Shown: positions 1 to 11,579 of the stretch, piece by piece
How the letters are laid out: each line of letters begins with the position of its first letter
Numbering within the stretch: the first letter of the stretch is position 1
Assembly: GCA_035771175.1 (NCBI GenBank)
Contig: CM069596.1
Location: 9,226,001-9,290,000 of the forward strand
Direction: 5' to 3'
Origin: Paratinospora sagittata
Lineage: Eukaryota; Streptophyta; Magnoliopsida; Ranunculales; Menispermaceae
Length of the DNA stretch: 64,000 nucleotides
Made by a program: the position numbers and the translations under genes
Notes under the pieces: model-generated
The model's input: the letters and a program-made list of their open reading frames with translations, nothing else
The model's database searches: none
Told to the model about the DNA's origin: nothing

Positions 1-1038
1 GAGTTGAAATGGTGATTCTCATGATAAGCTATGGTTCATTTCAGTGTTGAAATTGAGAGCTCAAGTGCATAGATAAATACTCTTGAGGAAGCAATTATGA
101 TGAACGGTTATCGTTGCTCGGATATACTGGCTTAGAAACCCCGTGTAACCACTGCGAGTATAGTTTTCTTGATTTGGTTCTTGTATGGCATTGTACACAT
201 ATAAACTGGTTGATTGTATGCATGTTTATGTAATGCATTGAGTTTTAGTGATCATGCAAACTGATTTTAGAAATTGGAGCTTATAATAATGTCATTTCGT
301 TAGGAATTAGACCCGGATGAGGTTTTGCGAGTCCTCATTGCCAGTAGGTCTGTCCTAACAAAGATTGCGATCCTTGAAATGATTGTGAATTGGGTAATGA
401 GAGGGAGATGGTAAAATATTTATGAATGAGCATCAACTATATATTGTGTGCACGTATATTATTTTGATGAATGGTGCATATGTGCTTTTGAAATATTTTA
501 AATCGATTTGATATGCCATGTTTCCTAAAATGCATGCGATTGTCATGTCAAGAACTATATTCACTGAGTTGTTGTTTGCTCACCTAATTTCCTCTAATAT
601 TTCAGGTATTGAGTCGAAGGGAAAAAGAAAAAATCCGTGAGTGATAATCACGTGAGCCTTCGTCTGGTATGTGTATGTATGCTTGGAGGAAATATGTTAT
701 ATGTTTGTTATTTTGATATGTATAATTATCACATACTATAGATATACTATCACCTAGATGGGTTGTGTGGTAATATTATATAATGCTTGGGATGATGGAA
801 TGAGATGATCATAGATATTTATCAGGTGAGAATTTAATTTGTGGAATGAATGGAATGAATGTGAGTGGAATGATCATCTATATATATATATTTGATTTGA
901 TTTGATTTGTGGTATTTTGGGAATGAGTGTGAATGTCCGTTGAGGCTGACAGTGTATTGTATACTGTATATGGGTATGTACAGTGTATAATACATTGTGT
1001 CGGTTATGACGTCAGCCTACGTCAGGGGCGTCGTGACA
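1..1038 (-). mobile_element. End of a gypsy-like LTR (runs off the window)
   Basis: Read on the minus strand this stretch begins TGTCACGACG at 1038, the TG start typical of chromovirus-type LTRs, and continues without coding capacity to the window edge. Its junction at 1038/1039 cuts the OTU domain of the neighbouring MULE, so it inserted into that element. The other LTR end and the target-site duplication lie outside the window, so solo LTR versus full element cannot be decided. It contains an inverted repeat at 949-998. Confidence 0.6.
949..998. repeat. Inverted repeat (hairpin) in the LTR end
   Basis: Arms 949-968 and 979-998 pair at 17 of 20 positions around a 10-base loop. All three mismatches are transitions, so they would be tolerated as G-U pairs in one strand of RNA. 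It sits about 40 bases inside the LTR end. Confidence 0.55.
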
Positions 1039-3422
1039 ATCTCCTCAGTGGAAGAAACGTCCAACACTGTTGATTCGATATGAGAACGAAAACAACATTG
1101 TACTTACTGGCAATCAAGTGACCCATTTCAGGCATTGTCATCCATGCATATGATGGTGCTGGTACATCAAAACACTCCAAAGCCTCAATCATTTCATCCA
1201 CTCTACCACTGTATTGGAACACCACTGTGTAGTGATCTCTGAAATTCTGAAGTTCCTTCAAGAGATCCAATCTAACCCTTTTTCAATCATCATCCCCGAA
1301 ACCCATAAAAAGAGCAACAACTCGATAACCACAATGCCCATCAGCTGATATACATCTTTGATTTGCTGAATGTAAGGCTTCAGACCTTTAGGAAAATGAT
1401 TAATATATTTTTCAGGGCCTAAATTCCTTGTCCTGTGATCTTTTCCAGATCGTTTGACAATATTCAAGGAAGGAATAGAGGAAGGAAGAGGGGAAGAAGC
1501 AGGGGAACAACTATCTTCCTGTGATAACACATGCTCAAAGGATGATGGATCCCTCTTCGTTGATCTATCAATCTTTAACTTTGGTCTTCCCCTGTTGTTT
1601 CTTTTCGCTGTAGGCTCATACATCAATGTAGATGATGAATTATATATATCCCTCAATTTTTTCAGCATTCTTGACTTCGTTGGTGCATCGTTACCATCAT
1701 AATGCTTCAAACTCAATCGTGTTGTGCAATTCTTGCTTCGACTCCTTAACAGGGACAATCGTGTCAATTTTCTTCTAATGGGCATCCACAGAAGAAAGAG
1801 GGATAGGCCGATGTCCTTGGTTGCATTCAAAAATCTCATGTGCACAGGGTAATCCATGTGTTCTTTGCAACACACATCCACAGTGAGCTCTTTCGAAGTA
1901 ATTCTCCTTGCAACAGACATATTCTGTTTGAATGATGTCAAATGCACATTTGGATACAACACCACGTAGTTCGTTATAGATCCAATCTCTATGCTAATGT
2001 TTCACAGTGAACAAACTTTGCTGAAATGATGTTGCTATCTTTGTATGTTGCAATACCAACAACGCATGAATGGTTCTCCATGATGATTTAAAATTCGTTT
2101 GAGAAGAGCCTAAGTGTCTCTTCAACTTTTCATGTACACTTTCAACCCTGTTGGTTGTGACATTACCGAAATGCATGACTTCATCCCTCCAAGCTGCCAT
2201 AAATCTTTTTCTGTGTTTTGTCAACAACTCATTCGATATATATATGCAAGGAAATCAAGATAACTTTCATAATCAGTATGCAACACCCTTAGATGTTCTT
2301 CATATTTATCTTCTGACTCGGATTCTACCAAGGCGTGCCACATGTTCATAAATGCGTCCACTTCTTCTTCTGATTGAACATTGCTTTTGTTTTTGCCAAC
2401 ACATTTTTGTTTATATGCCAAAGACATAAAAAATTTATGACCTTTGGAAAAATAACCCCCACCACATTCATCAAAGCCAATTCTCTGTCTGTAATAAAAA
2501 CATCTGGCTGTGTCCACCCTTCAAGTAGATCTTTTAACTTTTCAAGTGCCCATATATAGTTTTCTTGTTTCTCATTTGACATATATACATGGGCCACCGA
2601 GAAAGTCATATTAGTTGACGTAACACCAATTATCTCAAACAACGGATATCGGTAGATGTTCGTCTTGTATGTGCAATCCATTATCAAAACTCTTGGAAAG
2701 CAATGCAACAGGTCTATCGAAACTGGGTGTGTCCAAAAAAAAGTCGTCACATGGTCAACATCTTCATCAAACTTATGCCACTCAACATATTGTTCTTCAT
2801 CGAGTTTGAACATCAATTGTTGCATCTGAGACCTCCTACCATATTCCACCAATTTATGCTTATTACGTGCATTGTATATGGTCTTCAGTGTTGATGCATT
2901 ATCTATGTCCCTTTGCTTCAAAGTAGTTAATATATCTCTAGGCCTTACTTGACTCCTACTCATCTGAAAAAGGATTTCCAACTCGTCCTTTGTAAGCCTT
3001 CCTTCATAAGAGTGTCCTTCCATCTGTGTATCGGCTGGATGATTATGAACTATACAATAAACTTTTATAGTCCAATCATCACCAATAGCCAATTTTTGCC
3101 CCCGTAACAAGAAAAGGACAACACACTTCTTCGTTCCGCTATCAATCACCTTCTTTTTCTTTTCATGACACTTTTTATCTTTTTCTGATTTATATACACC
3201 ATATCTCTCACAGACAAATTTTATTCTTGGTCGCCTACCATTCTGCCCCCATGAATCTGAGTTCTTGATGACGATAACAAGTTCATTTCTTCGGCCAACA
3301 TCTCTAATCCATGCAACCATTTCATCCCTACTACTGAATATCAAATTAGTGGCAAATTCTTCGGTATAATCTCGTACTATCTCATTCTTAACACTACTAC
3401 ATTCGTCGGGAGCCTCGTCATC
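1039..3422 (-). pseudogene. Decayed MULE transposase with C-terminal OTU domain
   Basis: Mutator-like transposase relic. From the N terminus (3344 downward): a FAR1-type zinc-binding domain (C74, H100, H102; the second Cys expected in GTKKCxC is lost), then the MULE core with catalytic Asp in DCTYKTN (residue 223), the second Asp in FITDREL (286) and the Glu in NRVESVHEKLKRHL (after a frameshift, near 2150). A SWIM zinc finger follows (CGC then PCAH, near 1840-1890) in yet another frame. Last comes an OTU cysteine-protease-like domain with the catalytic block ADGHCGYR near 1325-1350 and WMTMPEMGHLIASKYNV near 1110-1150. At least three frameshifts (near 2375, 2235 and between 1994 and 1900) and a TGA at 1283-1285, where the family has Trp, kill it. 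A consensus acceptor (TTTTCAG) at about 3423 marks the start of this exon. An LTR at 1038 truncates the C terminus. Confidence 0.88.
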
Positions 3423-3514
3423 CTGAAAATTTACATGTCAAAATTAGTATTAAATGTATATATAAATAAAAATATTAAAAAAATGTATTAAAATTTAAAA
3501 AAAACTCCAAATTG

Positions 3515-3765
3515 TACTGTCCGTTAGGACCCTGACGGACAAAACACTTTTGTCAGCCCAGACGGGACCGGATAGAGGCATTAAGTCTAGTCATGTCTGG
3601 ACGAACAAAGGTGTTCTGTCCCGTCCTGGCAGGACGGACAAAGTGTATTCAATCATGATATACTATGTCCAGCCTGTCAGGACCGGACATACTCATTTTG
3701 TTCGTCCGGAATGGAACAGACAGAACCGTTTTGTCCGGTTCATGGTGGCCGGACACGTCGAAAAT
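3515..3765. repeat. Iterated GTCCGG/GGACC palindromic block
   Basis: A CpG-rich island in AT-rich DNA, just 5' of the MULE exon. It holds many copies of GTCCGG, GGACGGAC, GGACCGGAC and related inverted forms with no fixed period. An open frame over 3550-3801 looks like a by-product of the repeat composition. Position suggests it belongs to the MULE 5' leader or intron. Confidence 0.6.
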
Positions 3766-4200
3766 GGGTTTCAATCGCCAATTTTGCAAACCCATTTTTG
3801 ATGCCATTTCTCTTTGATTTTTGGGTATTTTTCAACGAAAATCACTTTCAGAAACAAGTAAACATACCATAAAGTACGAAGAACTTTTCGATTCATCTAA
3901 TTTTCTTTTCTTTGTAGATCAAACGACCTTGATTGAAGAAAAAAATTTTGTAAGCTTTCAACACGTCCCAAAATCTTGAAAGATGTTTTTCACACTTTTA
4001 AATGTCTTTTAAGGCAACAAAATTGTAAAACAATATGATATAACTCCAAAAAAACCTAAAAAGTTGTAAGTTTGAAGAAGATTGGAGGAGTTGAAGAGGT
4101 GAAGAGTTAGGGTTTGGTTGAAGAATGGGTGGGTGAAGAGAGAGTGTGGGGGGTTTTAAATAGTTTTTCTATGGTTAGTTTAGTAATTTCATATTTTTTT
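3766..4200 (-). other. Probable 5' leader of the MULE, no gene
   Basis: Non-coding on both strands. A G-rich stretch on the + strand (4080-4150, GGTGAAGAGAGAGTG) gives way to AT-rich DNA at about 4155. I see no convincing terminal inverted repeat or 9 bp duplication, so the MULE boundary is uncertain. Confidence 0.3.
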
Positions 4201-4456
4201 GTTATTTGTTTATTTTTTATTTTATTTAGGTGGGAGGACTAATAGGAATAAGCGAGTGATTTTAACAATTTCCTTTTTGGTTTCTATGCTTTCTTCAAAA
4301 GCCTGATGCTAAGTTAACACAACCCAAAGAAAAATCTTAATAGAAATAGAGCTTCAAATGAACACAATTCAAAAAGGGTTATATATAATTTAATTCATTT
4401 TAATAGTATGTGGGAATTAAGCCACTTGTCTTGATCAAGATATTTTTTAGTGACAT

Positions 4457-4688
4457 GGGCCTTGTTTAGAAGAGCTTCTCAAAGTGTTTTTTTTTTTTTT
4501 TTTTTTTTTTTTCCGAAAAACACTTCTACCAAAAGCGATTTTGGGAAATGTCTGTCTCTCTCAACCTTTTTTAAAAGTTAAAAACTATTTTTCTGCACCG
4601 CAATTTAGTTAGAAGCATGTGTTACCAAATATCTTCAAAAATATTTTTTCTTCAAAAGCACTTTAAAAAAATTGTTCCAAACGGGGCA
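4457..4688. mobile_element. Possible hAT-like MITE
   Basis: Left end GGGCCTTGTTTAGAA and right end (reverse complement) TGCCCCGTTTGGAACA are imperfect inverted repeats of the GGGC..GTTTGG type common in plant non-autonomous hAT elements. Poly-T near the left end, no coding capacity. No clear 8 bp duplication. Confidence 0.4.
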
Positions 4689-4699
4689 TAACTTCAAAA

Positions 4700-6325
4700 G
4701 GATAAAAACTTTATAAATGTAACCCCACTTAATGTGTAGATATTTTATATAAATATATTTTTAAACATAAAATTAATAAAATTAAAATATAAAAGTTTTT
4801 CTAATTTTTTTAGGATTATTAAATTAAGAATATAAACTTTAATTAAAAATATAAATTCTGAAAAATATCACCCTTGGTTCTTTTAGAGTTTTTACTTAGT
4901 AGGGGAAGTGCTAAAAACATTAAATGGAAGAATTTAAATATAAATTAGGAACTTTTAAAAGTGAGAAGAAAAAAGAAAAAGAAGAAGAGGTGAGTTTTTC
5001 TCTTATATGTCCAATAAATCTATTAAAGTCATTAAGAACCACCGATGTTTGTTGTTTTTTTAGAATAAAGACCAGTCGCTTGAGAAGGGAGAAGATTTGA
5101 AGTGTTAATTAACCTGACCAAACTCGATTATTTTGACCAATTCGAATTTTATGGGTTGGGTTGAATTAGAGTTATATATTAAATTGGGTTTAGATATTTG
5201 TAACTCAATTGATTTGAGTTGGGTCAAGGATTTATAAAATGAGTAATTCTAAATCAAAAACACTTACTCTACGTACCCATAAACTTTATAAATTTCAACA
5301 ACAATACATAATAAATGGGTATAGTGAGTGTTTTTTATCCGGTTCGATTCATAGTTTAAATTAGTCCATTGACACTCCAACTCTTAATGTTATGAACAGG
5401 CAATAAAATAATTATTATTTTTTAACTAATTTCACCTTTTTATCCAAATCTTCTACATTTTAGACTATTTTGTTTAAATTCAAATATTTTCCATTCAACA
5501 CTTACAATTTCCATTCTTTTTTTTTTTTTTTACGAAAAAGAAGAATAGGAGCTTGATGGTGGTAAAAAAGAATAATTCTTAACATAAGTTATACAAAATC
5601 AACTCAAAGAAGCTTTTTCTCAACTACATGAGGTCGCTTGATGAATATCTTCTCAAAATAAGTTTTAGATAAAATAAACCAACTATTTTTATAGCAAGAA
5701 GTTAAGATTTTAAATGAGAAAGATTTTATCTTTGAAACCAATTGCATGTTTAAAATAAGCTTTCATAAAAGTAAAATTAAAAGAAGTAAAACTAATTTTG
5801 TTAGAGCTAGTTGTCAATAACTATCTAAGTCTGGTAAAGTAAGTCATACATTGTTCAAAAAATAAAATAAAGTCTTCCATTTTAAAAATTATGAAAGAAA
5901 ATCTTTTAGCGCCTTATTATCAAATTATCCACAATATTTTTTTTTGATAAATTTATTTTATAATTTTATATTAAAAAGTAGTGAGTAATTTAAAAATTTA
6001 TAATAAAAGTAACACATGAAGTTTTGATTTTATAAATAGTATAAATAAATATAAAGGACAACTTGACCATACACAAAGCTTTTGTCTAGACTATATATAC
6101 ATAAAGTCCTAAAAAGGTCTTTCCACTTTTAAATCTATATATACTAGTCTACATACACTTGCATTGCTTTGTATTGAAAACTAGCGGGCAATTTAAAAAT
6201 TTATAATAAAAATAACACTATCGTTAAAGAGTTTTGACTTTATAAATAATATAAAACGTATGTTTTTATTGTAAAATATTTAATTTATTTTAAGGAATGA
6301 CATGTGACTCACACTCCCCAATACT
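4700..6325. other. AT-rich intergenic DNA, no gene seen
   Basis: No long or conserved reading frame. Around 5110-5350 there is GGGTTGGGTT-rich sequence resembling the interior of the 6326-6766 MITE, probably a truncated relative. About 5930-6010 and 6170-6250 share a short repeated AT-rich segment (GGCAATTTAAAAATTTATAA-like). Confidence 0.4.
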
Positions 6326-6766
6326 TAGGGGTGTAAGCCAACCTGTCCGAATCGAACCAAATCCAACGAGTTGGGTTGGGTTAGTCTAGTATTTGGGTTG
6401 GGTTACGAGTTGGGTGTCTAAAAAACTGACCCAACCAAATCTTAACCGAACTAGTTTAGTATTATGATATGATGGTGGATGAATGTGATTTTATTTAAAA
6501 TGTTTTGATATTTTATGTTAATTTGAAATGATTGTCAAATTTACATGTTGATATGGTTGTATTTGAAATTAAAATATTACATGTTTGATGTCTATTAGTG
6601 TAAAATTTACAAATATAATTTAACCCTTCTCAAGTCAAGATTTTTAACCCAACTCAACCCAAACTAGTTTGGTTTGGGATAAGTTCTAATTTTTTCAACT
6701 CAAACTTGTTTGAATTAGATTGAAATTTGACTCTAACTCGACCTAATCCAATTCGTTACACCCCTA
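6326..6766. mobile_element. hAT-type MITE (TAGGGGTGTAA ends)
   Basis: A 441 bp element with terminal inverted repeats TAGGGGTGTAA. It is flanked by near-identical 8 bp direct repeats CCAATACT (6318-6325) and CCAATATT (6767-6774), the duplication length of hAT transposition. The interior is rich in GGTTGGGTT and its complement and has no coding capacity. It lies about 380 bp upstream of the HPR3 start codon, so it could affect that promoter. Confidence 0.7.
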
Positions 6767-7142
6767 CCAATATTTTTTTAAGCACAGGTCCCAATACTTT
6801 TCAAATTATTTGAATATTACTTTAAGTAATGTTATATTGACACAAATTTTATACATTCAAAGTGTACATTATTTTTATACACTATAAAATTATTTTAAAT
6901 TACTTTAAGATAATTTAATAATGTATTAATATTAAAGTACACTTTTCATATACAAAATAGACGCCCCTTTAATATTTTTCCATTACATTTTAATATTCAA
7001 AAAGAAAAGAACTTGGAAATGACAAAATGCAGCATGATTTTTATGGTTTTATATTTCTCCTTTCTTTTTGGCCTTTTTAGGTTTGGGCCACCTACTCTAT
7101 GTTGAGTTTGTTCTCTTCCACGGCTTCCAAGAAGATCCACAA

Positions 7143-9701
7143 ATGGCAGAAACCGAACCAAAAGCGCACCAACAACAGCAAGACAACAGACCACAGGTTC
7201 TGCTATTCGGTCACCTGGGAACCGATCTCACTACTGTTTTCCCGATTCATCTCCTAAACAACAAGTTCAATTTGCTCAAGCCATGGGATTCTCCATCAAT
7301 TCCTCTGCACCAGTTCTTGCGCACACACGCCCAGCACGTAATGGCCCTGCTCGCCATCAACACTCCTGTTGATGCCCAGACCCTTCACTGTCTTCCCTCT
7401 CTGCAGTGTTTGGTTACTACCTCTGTTGGTTTGAACCACATCGACTTGCCCGAGTGCAAGCGCAGAGGTGTAGCCATCACTAACGCTGGATCTGTCTTCT
7501 CTGAAGATACTGCTGATTATGCCGTTGGCCTCTTGCTTGATGTGCTCAGGCGAGTCTCTGCTTCTGATAGATATGTTCGGTCTCGGTTTTGGCCTGTAAA
7601 AGGGGATTACCCTCTTGCCCACAAGGTCCTGATGATCTCCTCTGTCACATACGTCTCTTTCTTAACTTTTTTTAGTTTTTATTTTTTATTTTTGGGTATC
7701 TGGTCCAGCTGAGAAAAACTCACTAATTCTAGGGACAACCCAAAGAATGACGTTCCCTCCATAGGTGCCTCGGTGCCCTATATGTCTATAACGCAAAACA
7801 TTTTTTTCGGGACACAAGCAAGGCCACCCTACCCCACCCCACCCCACCCGGCAACAAGTCTCAAGCTCTGTCCTCATACGTTATAGGACGAACTCCAACC
7901 CCTTCACCGTCTTATTTCCAATGCTTATGTAGGTGCCATATGGCCACGGTGCAAAGGAATTTTTCCCAAGAAAGGCCTGGTTCATTTCACTTGGCACTGA
8001 GACTCGAATTCTGTCCTTATAGGTCATACATCGCCTTATTATTTAGTGTTTGTCTTTTTAAGATATGATATAAGCAATTTTTTCATTTTTCCCTAAAGTA
8101 AATTTAGTGTTATGAATTCATAAATTAAAACCAGGTGCCTAGGAGAATATTGGGTTTTTTTTTTTTTAATGGGGATTATATTAAGATATGTTTCATGATT
8201 TTGGTTATATATGGTGTTATTGGAAAAGATTCTTGAACTTAGCCAATTGTTGCCTTTAGTTTTTTCAGGTACTTGGAAAAGAAAAAGAAAATGACGAGGG
8301 GATTCAACTGATAAATTTAGCTGGTGTACTCTCACCATCTCACCACCAAGTTACTTACATCATTCTAGAGCCACGTGTATTGAAGGGCTCTTGGATGATC
8401 TCAGGGACTTAGTGGTGGGCGTACACGGAGTTTATCAGTTGTCTCCCTAGTGCCATCCTTTAGAAAAAGCCAAGGACTTATTGCTTGCTCTTATGTTAAG
8501 TAAACCCAATGCAAAGATAGGTACAAGTAACAATAGTGGCTGCAAATGAAAGAAGAAAGGTCGCAAATTTGATTGATTTCCTAGTAACAGATCTTATGAT
8601 CACTGCCATTAGTGAAAGACATGGTCATGGAGTGGCCATAGGTGTTGCATTTGAGGCCTCATTCCCTAAGTCATCTGGATTCTGTTCAGAAATTGATCAA
8701 TGTGCTCTGATTCTTGAAAAACTGAACCTGAATGTCTTGCATATATGAATCTCAGATATCCCAAGATCAATATGAATTTGAGATTTGTTGTGTGAAATTT
8801 CAGCAGCATGTCATGAACTAGAATATGTTTCTGGAAAATATTGACATCAAGTGTAGTCGACTAGTCTAGTTTGACATTGGAGAGTTTCCCAACTTACTGT
8901 CACAACTACAAGATTAGAGTTGAAAATTTATTTTACTTGGTGAAGACTGTATATTTGAGTGTAGCATTGATGTCATTCTATATTTAAGGCTATAGCATCA
9001 GATATATTAATGGAAATGCATTAAAATGATGATTGGTAATTAATGTGTAGATTCAGTAGAAAAGAATTGAACACTCTTAAATGATTTAGTATGCTTCATG
9101 TGCTGATGAGAAAGTGAAGGAAACCAAAACCCTTTGTTCAAATATAACTAGTCTTCTATTTCAAATATGATTGCAGTTGGGTGGAAAGCGCGTGGGAATT
9201 GTGGGGCCCGGAAAAATTGGCTTGGAAATCGCCAAACGGCTCGAGGCCTTTGGCTGCAGTATCTCATACACATCAAGGAAGGAAAAGCTTTCTGTTCCAT
9301 TTCCTTATTACCCAAATGCCTTTGATCTTGCAACTAAGAGTGACATTCTTATCCTTTCTTGCACGTTGACTGATGAAACTTACCACATTATTAACAAGGA
9401 TGTCTTGTCAGCATTGGGAAAGAATGGAATAATCGTTAACGTGGGACGAGGACCTCTAATTGATGAGAAGGAATTGGTGTCTTGTTTGGTGCAAGGAGAG
9501 CTTGGTGGTGCTGGTTTGGATGTGTTCGAGAATGAGCCTAATGTGCCCAAAGAGCTATTTAAACTTGATAATGTTGTGTTATCTCCGCACAATGCTGTCG
9601 TCACACCAGAGTCATTGTTAGGATTATTCGGGCTTGTTGTGGCCAACTTAGAAGCTTTCTTCTCAAACAAGCCCTTGTTGTCTCCGGTCAAATATGAATA
9701 A
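7143..9701 (+). CDS. HPR3: Glyoxylate/hydroxypyruvate reductase, HPR3-type (two exons)
   Basis: NAD(P)H-dependent D-2-hydroxyacid dehydrogenase reducing glyoxylate and hydroxypyruvate; the HPR3 type backs up peroxisomal and cytosolic HPRs in photorespiration. Exon 1 7143-7625 (161 codons), intron 7626-9176 (GT..AG, donor CACAAG/GT, acceptor TTGCAG), exon 2 9177-9701, giving 335 residues, a little long for the family because of a Gln-rich N terminus. Visible: substrate-side motif SVGLNHIDLPEC, Rossmann loop GPGKIG (G171, G173, G176), and the family catalytic triad Arg252 (NVGRGP), Glu281 (ENEP) and His299 (SPHN). The C terminus FFSNKPLLSPV is typical of HPR3. The start is the first ATG of the conserved frame. 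Pro172, where relatives usually have Leu, is mildly unusual. Two broken relatives lie at 25794 and 33355. It appears intact. Confidence 0.93.
7626..9176 (+). other. HPR3 intron 1 with repeat-like insert
   Basis: This 1551 bp phase-0 intron contains a C-rich tract (CCCCACCCC iterations, about 7831-7850) inside a stretch (7710-8040) that reads like an inserted dispersed repeat. The relic gene copies are interrupted at or near this same intron. Confidence 0.6.
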
Positions 9702-9899
9702 AGGACCAAAAATTTCTTGGAGACACTTGCATGGCAATTAGCCTTTATGGTCATTCCATCACATTTATATGTACTCTGATAACAGTTGCTTTGGTATAAT
9801 AAAATTAGAAATCAAATAAATAATCTTTTGGTGAACATTTTGTTGCTAGGTAAATAAAATTAAATTAAAGAACGAAAGGAAAACAATTACAAAAGACGA

Positions 9900-11570
9900 C
9901 ATAATCAAATAAATAATCTTTTGATCAAATTTCAAAGATGCCTTACCGTTGAAGGAGGGTTACTCCGATCTCTCGCAAGTCTAACTAGATTTAAGAAATC
10001 ACTTGGTACAAGAGGAGGATGATGATACCCTCATTGCTTGCACATTGGAAATCATTGAAGAAGGCCAATTGCTCCGGTACTGTAGGACTTTGCCCTTTCA
10101 ATATCTCCATGGAACAAAAACACGATCTTTCCTAAGCCGTCCCTAAGAAAACCACCAAGCCCGACCCTTTGGTTGGAGAAAAAGACCCATTTATGGCTAG
10201 AATATAGCCAGACTGAGGAGGCTCTCACCTAATAGTTCCTACTACTTCTTACCTGTTCTGGCAAAAAGAAAGAAACTCCACTCATCTACAATATGAGTAT
10301 CCTCTCCTAGTAGCCTTGTTTTGGTTAGAATTTTCCATTCAATAGAGTACTCTCCTATATATGCCACTTAACCGATCTTCCTTTGTTGTGAAATTTCCTT
10401 AAGTTTTTCTCAGCCCATAAGTGATAAATGAAAATTTGATAGGCTAACTTAACCAACACACTACTTCTAGGATCATTTTTGTTATAAGGACTCCAAATAG
10501 CCCGATCGAGCTAGTCCTTGCCAATTATTATTAGAGTTGCAGCATTTGGTAATTTTCAAATAAGACCAAACTTGCTTGGAAAACTAACAATTAAAGAAGA
10601 GATGATGTTCAGTTTCCACTCCTGATGACCAATAGAGCCCACCCACTCTAGAGCATGGGGACCTTATCAAGGAAGAGTTTTTAGATAAAGCTACTATTTC
10701 TTAGTACTCTCCCTCGTGATTTATTTCTCATTGATCCAACTTCACCCACAAGGCGTCCTTCTAGGAAGCTATCTTCAACAAAAACTTAAGCATACTAGTC
10801 TTATTCACATATATATTTAGCCTTCTAAGATTTATTTCCTACTTATTTTTTTTGGCTTGGCCAAGTCCAATCTAGTTGAGAAGAGAGAATTAAGGTTTCT
10901 TGAGGGAAGGTCCAACATCGAGGAATCTCGTAATCAAACCTTCTACTTTTTTTTTGAAGCTAGCCCAATTTACATAACAACTCTGAATGATTATCTAGCC
11001 AGGAGAGAAATCTGGCTTCTAATTGCAGCATCACATTCAATAGATCAAGAATAGGATTACAAGCCTCCATAGAACCTTTTTTGTAATCAATGGGAAGCCA
11101 AGATATTGGACAGGTGATTTGGCAAGTTTAAAGCCACTTCTACTCTTAAGCTCCTCGCTAGCACGATTAGCCACAATGGCAAAAAAAAAAAAAAAAAAAA
11201 AAGAAAAAGAAAAAAGAAGAAACTATTTGTTCTTATTAATATGCATACCTAACCACCCAGAGAAGACTTCCAAAGCTTCTAAGATGATAACCATATTAGA
11301 TTTTTTATCCTGAGCCAATATCAAAAGAATGTTTTTGAAGAAGAGGCCTCAAACTACCATTCCTCAGTAGAGATAATCTTCCCTTCTCTACCATCTGGTA
11401 CAACAAAATAGAGAGCGGTTCCATGGCTATTATGAAGAGATAAGGTGAAAGAGGATCACCCCTCTGCTTCTTCTAAAGAAGCCCATTGGGGACCTATAAG
11501 GCCATAAATCTAAACAAAGTGAGTAAAGCTTTACTCCTTAAAAAGCTTAACGAATGCGACAGCAAACTCC
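9900..11570 (-). pseudogene. L1-type LINE remnant (RT and zf-RVT region)
   Basis: No long frame survives, but the minus strand at about 11390-11470 reads RGDPLSPYLFIIAMEPLS, the RT motif of plant L1 ORF2 proteins. Sequence at 10400-10680 gives pieces resembling the C-terminal reverse-transcriptase zinc-binding domain (a WKLN..F.SKFGLIWK-like stretch). Many stops and frameshifts. The order fits an L1 ORF2 3' half. A poly-A tract on the + strand (11181-11200) is internal, not the element tail. Confidence 0.65.
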
Positions 11571-11579
11571 ATACTCTAC

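Noticed and set aside
3550..3801. 83-codon open frame
   Set aside because: Produced by the GTCCGG iterations; no homology or start context.
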